The notes below the pieces were generated by a model. That model saw only the letters and a program-made list of their open reading frames with translations, made no database searches and was not told where the DNA came from. A stretch of DNA of 5,677 nt from Enterovirga sp. (GTDB taxonomy: Bacteria; Pseudomonadota; Alphaproteobacteria; Rhizobiales; Beijerinckiaceae). Positions 1 to 5,677 of the stretch are shown here, piece by piece; the stretch's first letter is position 1; the number at the start of each line of letters is the position of its first letter. Location of the stretch: positions 1 to 5,677 of the forward strand of contig JAQGJZ010000194.1 in assembly GCA_028290385.1 (NCBI GenBank), given 5' to 3'. The translations under genes and the position numbers were made by a program.

Positions 1-482
1 GGAAAGGCCTCGGCGAAGAAGCGCTTGGTCGCAACCGTCCCGGGATCGTTCGCCTGATAGCGCAGCCCGGCGAGCGTCTGTGCCCGAACGCGCTCGACGG
101 CATCCTCGTCGAAGCGCGGCTCCACGAGCGCCAGCCGGAGCAGCTCGAACGCCTCGTCGGCGCTGCCCGTCAGCGTCTTGAGCGAGCCACCGACGGCATC
201 CGGGCCGGCCGTGAAGCCGAGCTCGATCGCGTGGTTCGCGAGCCGTTCCTGGAAGACGTCGGACGGGTAGGGGCCTGCACCCTCGTCCAGCAGGCGCGCC
301 AGCATCTGCGCCGCTCCGGCCTTGCCCGGAGGATCCTGGGCGGCGCCCCCTTCGAACGTGAACGCGACCGCGACCAGCGGAACGAAGGCCGATTCCACAC
401 GCCAGGCTTCGATCCCGCCTGGTGAAATGAGCGAGCCGACATCGGCCGGCGAGGAGCCGGCGCTTGCGAGTGCTGCCGACAT
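1..482 (-). CDS. M16 family protein, zinc site lost (non-catalytic subunit), 3'-truncated by window edge
   Basis: Reading from ATG at 482-480, 160 complete codons run off the left edge with no stop. The fold is recognisable as an M16 N-terminal domain: VPLVAVAFTFEGGAAQDPPG, a residue run AGAAQMLARLLDEGAG where active enzymes have AHFLEHLMFKGT, then FQERLANHAIELGFTAG and FDEDAVERVRAQTLAGLR. HxxEH is replaced by QMLAR (59-63), and there is no Glu near the distal-ligand position (residues 134-140), so all three zinc ligands are missing. It is therefore predicted to be the non-catalytic half of a heterodimer with the adjacent M16 peptidase, as in mitochondrial MPP-alpha/beta and bacterial two-subunit M16 proteases. 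The starting Met is followed by a short Ala/Ser-rich stretch, not a clear signal peptide. The ribosome site is weak (CGGAA, 10 bases upstream). The frame is open only to a TGA at 530-528, so no much longer N-terminus is possible. The C-terminal half is not visible. Confidence 0.9.
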   Translation of the reverse strand, partial: MSAALASAGSSPADVGSLISPGGIEAWRVESAFVPLVAVAFTFEGGAAQDPPGKAGAAQMLARLLDEGAGPYPSDVFQERLANHAIELGFTAGPDAVGGSLKTLTGSADEAFELLRLALVEPRFDEDAVERVRAQTLAGLRYQANDPGTVATKRFFAEAF

Positions 483-510
483 CAGACCGCAGTTCCGGCG
501 AGCTGACCGA

Positions 511-1848
511 TCAGCATGACGTGTCTTTCAGCAGATACCCGGTAACCGAGCGCCGCGAGGTGAGGAACTTCTGCGCGACCTCGGCGAGGTCGTCGCGGGT
601 GATCGCCCGGATGTCCTCCGGCCAGCGCCGGACGTCCTCGAGCGTCTCGCCGACGGCGAGGGCCGAGCCATAGATCCTGGCCAGCGAGCCCTGGCTGTCC
701 AGCGAGTAGATCGTTTCGGCGATGAGGCGGGTCTTCGACCGCTCGATCGCGTCCTCGCTTACGCGCGACATGCAGCTCGCGATGGCGCGGTCGAACTCCG
801 GCTCGAGCTCGGCGGGGCTGACGCCGGCGGCGGGCACCGCGTAGGCGGAGAAGCGGGTTTCGTCGATCGCCGAGCCCATGTACCAGGCGCCGGCATTCAC
901 GGCGCGCCCGCTTTCGAGGACGAGCGTGCGGTACAGGTGGGACGTCGGGCCGCCGCCAAGGAGCTCTGCCAGCACCTCCAGCGCATGGGCCTCGCGGTTG
1001 CCGGCCGTCCGCGAGGAGGGAACCAGGTAGAGCCGCTGCAAGGTGGGCTGCTCGACCTTCGGGTCCGCGACGCTGACGCGCCGTGCGGCGCGGGGCTCGG
1101 GCTCCCGCGGACGAAGGCGCTCGCTGCGGTCACCGTGCGGCGTATTGCGGCCGTAGGTAGTCTCGGCCAGACGGATCACGTCGGCTGGATCGACATCGCC
1201 CGCGACCACCAGGATGGCGTTGTCCGGGGAATAGAAGCGCCGGTAGTAATCGAGGGCGTGCTTGCGGCTCAGCCCCTCGATCTCGTGCATCCACCCGATG
1301 ATCGGAATCCCGTAGGGATGGTGGACGAAGAGGGATGCCGCCATCGCCTCGGAGAGCTGCGCCGAGGGGTCGGTTTCCACCCGCATCCGGCGCTCTTCGA
1401 GCACGACGTCGCGTTCGGGGGCTACCACTGCCTCATCGAAGTTGAGGCCGCTCATGCGGTCGGCCTCGAACTCCATCATCCGCTCCAGATGATGCGGAGC
1501 GACCCGCTGGAAATAGGCCGTGTAGTCGAAGGACGTGAAGGCGTTCTCCTGCCCCCCGAGGGCGGAGACCACCTTGCTGAACTCGCCGGCCGGATGGCGC
1601 TCGGTGCCCTTGAACATCAGGTGTTCAAGGAAATGCGCGATCCCGGACTGGCCGAGCGGATCGTCCGCCGACCCGTTGCGGTACCAGACCATATGCGTGA
1701 CGACAGGGACGCGCCGATCCGGGATGACGACGATCTCGAGGCCGTTATCGAGGCGCGAGCGGGAAATCGGCGGGCCACTTCCGTCGCGACCGCTCAGGGC
1801 CGCCGCGAAATCGCTCCGCAATCCCGCGGCCGGCATGACGTGCTGCAT
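511..1848 (-). CDS. M16 family zinc metallopeptidase, catalytic subunit
   Basis: A 445-residue M16B-type (mitochondrial processing peptidase-like) protease, the usual size for one subunit. The inverted zinc motif is HFLEH (His72, Glu75, His76). The distal ligand is most likely Glu152 in ERDVVLEE, 76 residues after His76, normal spacing for the family. Substrate-cleft landmarks GGQENAFTSFDYTAYF (98-113) and FYSPDNAILVVAGDVD (205-220) are intact, as is the C-domain GGGPTSHLYRTL (298-309). Oddity: in stand-alone M16B enzymes an Arg and a Tyr follow this last motif (IREKRGLAY type); here those positions are Val310 and Val317. That fits a subunit whose partner supplies the Arg/Tyr pair. No signal peptide is evident after the ATG at 1848, so it may act in the cytoplasm. 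The ribosome site is weak (GAGA 11 bases upstream); ATG at 1836 is the alternative start. It is 28 bases before the second M16 gene. The substrate cannot be told from sequence. Confidence 0.95.
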   Translation of the reverse strand: MQHVMPAAGLRSDFAAALSGRDGSGPPISRSRLDNGLEIVVIPDRRVPVVTHMVWYRNGSADDPLGQSGIAHFLEHLMFKGTERHPAGEFSKVVSALGGQENAFTSFDYTAYFQRVAPHHLERMMEFEADRMSGLNFDEAVVAPERDVVLEERRMRVETDPSAQLSEAMAASLFVHHPYGIPIIGWMHEIEGLSRKHALDYYRRFYSPDNAILVVAGDVDPADVIRLAETTYGRNTPHGDRSERLRPREPEPRAARRVSVADPKVEQPTLQRLYLVPSSRTAGNREAHALEVLAELLGGGPTSHLYRTLVLESGRAVNAGAWYMGSAIDETRFSAYAVPAAGVSPAELEPEFDRAIASCMSRVSEDAIERSKTRLIAETIYSLDSQGSLARIYGSALAVGETLEDVRRWPEDIRAITRDDLAEVAQKFLTSRRSVTGYLLKDTSC

Positions 1849-1883
1849 GTGTGATTGGATCTCGGGAGCGCGCTGGCGCGTGA

Positions 1884-2531
1884 TCAGTCGTCGTCCTTCG
1901 ACTTGAACGAGTCGATGAACCAGTTGATCGGGTTGGCGTCGTGCTCCTGCCGGTCGACCTTGCCCGCGAAATCACGCGGGGCCGCGCCGCCACGCGCCGT
2001 CTGGCGCAGGACGGTCGGGGGATCGGTGAGCGTCCGCCGGACCGGAGCACCCTCGGCCGCCGCATCGTCGTTCGACGCGCGCGTGCTCTGCAGATCTCTC
2101 GGGTTGATCCACGGATTGTCGTATTTCAGCTCGCCGGGACCGGCGCCGTTCGGATTGCGGCCGCGGCGCATCTCTTCGACCGTCAGGCGAGGATTGCTGT
2201 CCGCCATGCGGCGGGTTTCGCTCTCCGTCACCGGCACGCGCTGCTCGGCCGCACGGCGCCGGCGCGCCGTGACCTCAGGGTCGCTCGGCCATTGCGGGTT
2301 GTTCGACGCGTAGCTTCCGGAGGCCGCGGGAGCACGGAGTTCCATCTTCGGCGGCAGAACCAGGGGCGCCCGCTCGCGGTAGTGGATCGGATCCTTCTCG
2401 GGGCTGATGATACCCATCGAGCCGAGCAGGTTCTTGATCGCGACGCCTTCTTCGGCACGGGCCGGGGCGCAGGCGAGCGTCGCCGCAGCGGCGCAAAGCA
2501 GCCCGAAACGGGCCGAGATCATTCTTGTCAT
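1884..2531 (-). CDS. Secreted/periplasmic protein of unknown function, possible DUF3035/BamF-like
   Basis: A 215-residue protein I cannot assign firmly. Start: ATG at 2531 has GGGA six bases upstream; a TTG at 2555 lacks a ribosome site and the ATG at 2522 has a poorer one. The N-terminus has basic residues, a hydrophobic core (about 9-21) and APARA followed by EE, a good signal peptidase I site after Ala26. Cys21 in ATLAC is at best a poor lipobox (Thr at -3, Leu at -2), so a lipoprotein is possible but less likely. The mature part is hydrophilic, rich in Arg, Pro and Asn, with no further membrane span and probably much disorder. Visible islands are KNLLGSMGII (33-42), RAPLVLPPKMELRAP (54-68), WPSDPEV (81-87), KYDNPWINPRDL (136-147) and a C-terminal NPINWFIDSF (200-209). 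The RAPL-x-x-PP island and the position next to lspA recall alphaproteobacterial DUF3035/BamF-like envelope proteins; that link is inference from one short motif. It lies 78 bases after lspA and 35 bases before the M16 gene. Confidence 0.82.
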   Translation of the reverse strand: MTRMISARFGLLCAAAATLACAPARAEEGVAIKNLLGSMGIISPEKDPIHYRERAPLVLPPKMELRAPAASGSYASNNPQWPSDPEVTARRRRAAEQRVPVTESETRRMADSNPRLTVEEMRRGRNPNGAGPGELKYDNPWINPRDLQSTRASNDDAAAEGAPVRRTLTDPPTVLRQTARGGAAPRDFAGKVDRQEHDANPINWFIDSFKSKDDD

Positions 2532-2552
2532 GGCTGGTCCCAAGTCCCCCAA

Positions 2553-2594
2553 CAAGGCCGTCGCCCTTCAATCGGGCTTTCCTGTGACGGCTTG
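2553..2594. repeat. Nested inverted repeat in the lspA to secreted-protein gap
   Basis: This is the only sizeable intergenic space (78 bases, 2532-2609). Outer arms CAAGGCCGTC (2553-2562) and GACGGCTTG (2586-2594) pair over 9 positions with a single bulged G. Inside, GCCC (2563-2566) and GGGC (2574-2577) pair around a 7-base loop, leaving an 8-base bulge on one side. Neither strand has a U-tract after the outer stem, so it does not look like a standard intrinsic terminator. It could be an mRNA-processing or stabilising element between two operon genes, or chance structure. I see no convincing promoter in the gap. Confidence 0.35.
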
Positions 2595-2609
2595 GCCATA
2601 AGCCCTGCC

Positions 2610-3101
2610 TCAGCTCGGCCGCGGGTGGCGGCGGCTGGAGACCAGTGAATCATAAAGGAGGCCGACCACCCCGGCAACGATGGCCACATCCGCGATGTTG
2701 AAGATGTACCACGAATATCCTGCAGCGTGCAGTTGCACGAAGTCGAAGACGGCGCCGTAAGCGGCCCTGTCCACCGCATTGCCAGCTGCGCCGCCGGCCA
2801 ACAGGCCGAGCGCCAGGGTAAGGAGGCGAGACCCCGCCTGGCGGATCCACACCAGCATCCCGACCGTCGCGATGACGGAGAGCAGGACGAGCAGCCAGCG
2901 CCCGAGATCCGTTCCTTGCTGGAAGAGGCCGTACGAGATGCCGCGGTTCCAGACCACGACGAGGTTCATGAAGGGCCCCACCGCGACCGGCTCCCGCATC
3001 GGGAGCTCGTACCCGAACAGGAGGGCGAGCTTCGAGGCCTGGTCGGCCACGAAGGTCAGGATCGCGGCCGCATAGCCGAGGCGGGCGGGAGACACGGTCA
3101 C
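2610..3101 (-). CDS. lspA: Lipoprotein signal peptidase (signal peptidase II)
   Basis: Inner-membrane aspartyl protease that removes the signal peptide of prolipoproteins after diacylglyceryl modification of the lipobox cysteine. The 163-residue length is typical. Signatures: DQASK (20-24), [12 protein letters not shown] (49-60), GNAVDR with catalytic Asp111, and FNIAD with catalytic Asp138. Four hydrophobic segments are visible at about 7-27, 66-88, 92-108 and 132-152, ending in a basic tail (SSRRHPRPS). Start choice: GTG at 3101-3099 overlaps the ileS TGA as GTGA and gives MTVSPARL. A second in-frame GTG at 3095 would remove only two residues. No good Shine-Dalgarno sits at normal spacing; the nearest purine run is GGGA at 3120-3117. 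Together with the overlap, this suggests translation coupled to ileS. The reading frame stays open far upstream inside ileS, but that part matches nothing in LspA. The ileS-lspA order is common in bacteria. Confidence 0.97.
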   Translation of the reverse strand: MTVSPARLGYAAAILTFVADQASKLALLFGYELPMREPVAVGPFMNLVVVWNRGISYGLFQQGTDLGRWLLVLLSVIATVGMLVWIRQAGSRLLTLALGLLAGGAAGNAVDRAAYGAVFDFVQLHAAGYSWYIFNIADVAIVAGVVGLLYDSLVSSRRHPRPS

Positions 3102-5677
3102 GCGGCGTGCGCCGCGTCCCATTCCCGGAGCGCGGCGGCATCGCGCGGCGTCACCTCCGGGTAAACGGGGTCGGAACCGACATCCGGCGTGATCTTCCAC
3201 GAGCGGGCGCATTTGCGCCCTTCGGCTCGTTCCGGAACCACCGCGACCCCGCCCACTTCGTCGAGCCGGAAGGCCTGCTCCGGCCCTTCGCCCGACTCGA
3301 TCGCGATCGCGGACGTGATGCAGACCTCGGCGAGGTCGATCCCCTCCAGCGCGGCCAGGATGGACGGCTCGGAGACGAAGATCCTCGGCGCTGCTTCCAG
3401 GCTGGCGCCGATCCGCTTGGCCGCACGCTCGATCTCGAGCGCGCCGGTGACGACGCGTCGAACGCGGCGGATCTCCGCCCACTTGCGCGCGAGCTCGGGC
3501 GAGAGCCACTCCGCCGGCACAGCCGGGAAGGTCTCGAGGTGCACCGAGCCGTGTTCGGACGGATAGCGCTCGAGCCAGGCTTCCTCGGCCGTGAAGGCGA
3601 GGATCGGCGCGATCCAGACCACCACCCGGCGGAAGACCTCGTCGATGACCGTCAGCGCCGCCTTGCGGGTCCGGCTTGAGATCGGATCGCAGTAAAGGGC
3701 GTCCTTGCGGACGTCGAAGTAGAACGCCGACAGGTCGCCCGTCATGAAGGCGGAAAGCAGCGCGACGACGCGGCTGTAGTCGAAATCCGCATAGGCCTTG
3801 CGGATCTCGCCATCCATCTCGGCGAGACGGTGAAGGATGAGCCGCTCGAGCTCCGGCATGTCGGATGCGGCTACGACCCGGTCTTCGTCCCGGTAATGCG
3901 CGAGCGAGCCCAGCATCCAGCGGACCGTGTTGCGGAGCTTCCGGTAGGTCTCGGCAAAGGTCTTGATGATCTCCGGCCCGATCCGGAGGTCGTCCGAATA
4001 ATCCGACGCCGCGACCCAGAGGCGGAGGATGTCGGCTCCCGAGGATGCGATCACCTCCTGCGGGGCCGTGACGTTGCCGCGCGACTTCGACATCTTCTCC
4101 CCGCGCTCGTCGAGCACGAAGCCGTGGGTCAGGACGACGTCAAACGGCGCACGCCCGCGCGTGCCGCAGGATTCGAGCAGCGAGGAGTGGAACCAGCCGC
4201 GATGCTGGTCCGAGCCCTCGAGGTACATCACGGTGTCCTGGCCGCCATTGACCTTGCGCCGCGTTCCGGCAAGGCCGGGAAACTGCTCCGGATCCTCAAG
4301 CGTGAAGGCGTGGGTCGAGCCGGAATCGAACCACACGTCCAGGATGTCGTCGACCTTCTCGAACCTGTCCGGATCGTAGCCGAACGGCGCCAGGAAGCGC
4401 GCGGCCGCACCCTCCTTGAACCAGGCATCCGCGCCTTCGGCCGCGAAGGCTGCGGCGATCGCCTCGTTCACGCGCGCGTCCTTCAGGATCGCGCTCTCAC
4501 CGTCGGCGTCCTTGGCCACGAAGATCGCGATCGGCACGCCCCAGGCGCGCTGGCGCGAGACGACCCAGTCCGGCCGGTTCTCGATCATGCCCGTGATGCG
4601 GTTCTCGCCGATCGCCGGAACCCAGCGCACATGGTGCTTGATCTGGTCGAGGGCGCGCGAGCGCAGCGTCGTGTCGTCGCCGAGGTCGCGGTCCATCGCG
4701 ATGAACCATTGCGGCGTGTTGCGGAAGAGAAGCGGCCCCTTCGAGCGCCAGGAATGCGGGTATTGGTGCTTCAGGCGACCGCGGGCCACGAGTGCGCCAA
4801 CCTCGGTGAGCTTGCGGATCACGGCGTCGTTCGCCCCGCCATCCTTGCCCTTGCGGTCGTAGACCCGCTCGCCCGCAAAGAACGGGACGTCCGGGAAGTA
4901 GGCCGAGTCTTCGTTCACCGTATGCGGCACCTCGTGCGTGCCGCACGCCGCAAAGGTCTCACGGTGCTTCAGGAAGGTGCCGTAATCGTCGACGCCGTGC
5001 CCGGGGGCGGTATGGACGAAGCCGGTGCCGGCATCCTCGGTGACATAGTCGGCCGGCAGCACCGGGACGTCGAAATCCCAGTACCCGCCAGCCCCGACAA
5101 GGCCACGGAACGGGTGGGCGCAGCGCACCACCATCACGGGGAGCACGTCCTTCACGCGCTCATACCCGCCCACCCGGGCGGCGCCGAACACCTCGGCTGC
5201 AAGCTTGTCCGCCACCACATAGCGCGACCCGGGCCGCGCCCAGTTGTCAGGTGCGGCGTCGGTCACCTCGTAGAGGCCGTAGGAGATATCCGATCCGAAC
5301 ACGATCGCGCGGTTGGCCGGGATCGTCCAAGGTGTCGTGGTCCAGATCAGGACCGATGCGCCTTCGAGATCTGCGTCCAGGGTCTGGGTGATCGGGAAGG
5401 CCACCCAGATCATCTGGGAAGTCTTCTCGTGGTACTCGACCTCCGCTTCGGCGAGGGCGGTCTTCTCGACCGAGGACCACATGACCGGCTTCGAGCCACG
5501 ATAGAGCTGGCCTGTCGTCGCGAAAGTCATGATCTCGCGCGCGATCTGCGCCTCGGCCGGATACGCCATGGTGGTGTAGGGATGCGCCCAGTCGCCCTCG
5601 ACGCCGAGGCGCTTGAACTCGCTGCGCTGCACCTCGATCCACTTCTCGGCGAAGGCCCGGCACTCGCGCCGGAAATC
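3098..5677 (-). CDS. ileS: Isoleucyl-tRNA synthetase, 5'-truncated by window edge
   Basis: Cytoplasmic class I aminoacyl-tRNA synthetase that charges tRNA-Ile with isoleucine and edits mischarged valine. The window holds 859 codons plus the TGA stop. Full-length IleS is usually about 930-1000 residues, so roughly the first 100-140, including the HIGH motif, lie beyond position 5677. Counting from the first codon in the window, I see [11 protein letters not shown] (about 112-122) and [16 protein letters not shown] (217-232) of the CP1 editing domain, [16 protein letters not shown] (about 368-383), DVWFDSG (447-453), GSDQHRGWF (488-496) and the KMSKS loop (528-532, bases 4096-4082). An alpha-helical anticodon-binding domain follows. 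The KMSKSRGN form fits the ordinary housekeeping type. Oddity: the C-terminal zinc-binding segment is degenerate, with KCARSWK in place of CxxC and no second Cys pair. The stop overlaps the lspA start by 4 bases. A GTG at 5632 is internal (Val), not the true start. The family call is essentially certain. Confidence 0.97.
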   Translation of the reverse strand, partial: DFRRECRAFAEKWIEVQRSEFKRLGVEGDWAHPYTTMAYPAEAQIAREIMTFATTGQLYRGSKPVMWSSVEKTALAEAEVEYHEKTSQMIWVAFPITQTLDADLEGASVLIWTTTPWTIPANRAIVFGSDISYGLYEVTDAAPDNWARPGSRYVVADKLAAEVFGAARVGGYERVKDVLPVMVVRCAHPFRGLVGAGGYWDFDVPVLPADYVTEDAGTGFVHTAPGHGVDDYGTFLKHRETFAACGTHEVPHTVNEDSAYFPDVPFFAGERVYDRKGKDGGANDAVIRKLTEVGALVARGRLKHQYPHSWRSKGPLLFRNTPQWFIAMDRDLGDDTTLRSRALDQIKHHVRWVPAIGENRITGMIENRPDWVVSRQRAWGVPIAIFVAKDADGESAILKDARVNEAIAAAFAAEGADAWFKEGAAARFLAPFGYDPDRFEKVDDILDVWFDSGSTHAFTLEDPEQFPGLAGTRRKVNGGQDTVMYLEGSDQHRGWFHSSLLESCGTRGRAPFDVVLTHGFVLDERGEKMSKSRGNVTAPQEVIASSGADILRLWVAASDYSDDLRIGPEIIKTFAETYRKLRNTVRWMLGSLAHYRDEDRVVAASDMPELERLILHRLAEMDGEIRKAYADFDYSRVVALLSAFMTGDLSAFYFDVRKDALYCDPISSRTRKAALTVIDEVFRRVVVWIAPILAFTAEEAWLERYPSEHGSVHLETFPAVPAEWLSPELARKWAEIRRVRRVVTGALEIERAAKRIGASLEAAPRIFVSEPSILAALEGIDLAEVCITSAIAIESGEGPEQAFRLDEVGGVAVVPERAEGRKCARSWKITPDVGSDPVYPEVTPRDAAALREWDAAHAA
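3100..3117 (-). promoter_or_regulatory. Perfect inverted repeat covering the lspA start codon
   Basis: Two 8-base arms (ACGCGGCG and CGCCGCGT) are separated by only 2 bases. In mRNA this would be a GC-only stem of 6-7 pairs with a small loop. It spans the last IleS codons and the first two bases of the lspA GTG, so if folded it would hide that start until an ileS-translating ribosome opens it. That role is inference. The repeat also encodes the Ala/His-rich IleS tail and the local GC content is high, so a chance palindrome is possible. Confidence 0.4.

Noticed and set aside
170..442. Minus-strand open frame near the left edge
   Set aside because: Its product is Arg/Ser-rich and featureless. 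The true frame here gives a readable M16 N-terminal domain from 482 to the edge.
937..1854. A 305-codon plus-strand open frame antisense to the catalytic M16 gene
   Set aside because: It lies entirely opposite a gene with intact family motifs. GC-rich coding sequence readily leaves long open antisense frames, and the translation shows no recognisable domain.
2553..2594. Rho-independent terminator after lspA
   Set aside because: The stem is not followed by a run of T on either strand, so a classic intrinsic terminator is not supported.
1941..2648. Plus-strand open frame across the secreted-protein gene and the intergenic gap
   Set aside because: Composition is Arg/Ala-rich shadow sequence, and it runs opposite a gene with a good ribosome site and signal peptide.
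2610..3509. Long upstream extension of the lspA frame to 3509
   Set aside because: The extra residues overlap the conserved IleS C-terminal region in another frame, are Arg/Gly-rich, and are not part of LspA. The GTG at 3101 gives the normal family length.
3107..3679. Plus-strand open frame inside ileS
   Set aside because: It is antisense to the clearly coding IleS C-terminal region, with no recognisable motif.

Overview
This is a GC-rich, fully coding chromosomal segment from an alphaproteobacterium. A Hyphomicrobiales-type (rhizobia/methylobacteria-like) genome seems most likely, judged from gene order and protein style rather than from any marker search. All genes lie on the minus strand, so the window reads right to left as one apparent operon: ileS (5' end cut off) -> lspA -> a secreted protein of unknown function -> a catalytic M16 zinc peptidase -> a non-catalytic M16 paralogue (3' end cut off).

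Layout in transcription order: 5677-3098 isoleucyl-tRNA synthetase, missing its N-terminus; 3101-2610 lipoprotein signal peptidase, whose GTG start overlaps the ileS stop by 4 bases; a 78-base gap holding a nested inverted repeat; 2531-1884 a 215-residue protein with a cleavable signal peptide and an RAPLVLPP motif; 35-base gap; 1848-511 an M16 peptidase with an intact HxxEH zinc site; 28-base gap; 482-1 the N-terminal 160 residues of an M16 protein in which that zinc site is gone. There is no stretch above 300 bases without a gene, and I see no tRNA, rRNA, CRISPR, insertion sequence or sign of horizontal transfer.

How the genes fit together: ileS-lspA is a widespread bacterial pair (translation plus lipoprotein maturation). 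The two M16 genes look like the two subunits of one heterodimeric protease. The catalytic subunit has the zinc ligands but lacks the C-domain Arg/Tyr pair of stand-alone M16B enzymes. The second subunit lacks the zinc ligands and would be expected to carry the Arg/Tyr pair in the part beyond the window. The secreted protein between lspA and the proteases resembles, by one short motif and by position, the alphaproteobacterial DUF3035/BamF-like envelope proteins; this is inference. The window is mostly ordinary housekeeping DNA. The items most worth a second look are the split-active-site protease pair, the unassigned envelope protein, the eroded zinc site at the IleS C-terminus, and two inverted repeats, one of which covers the lspA start codon.
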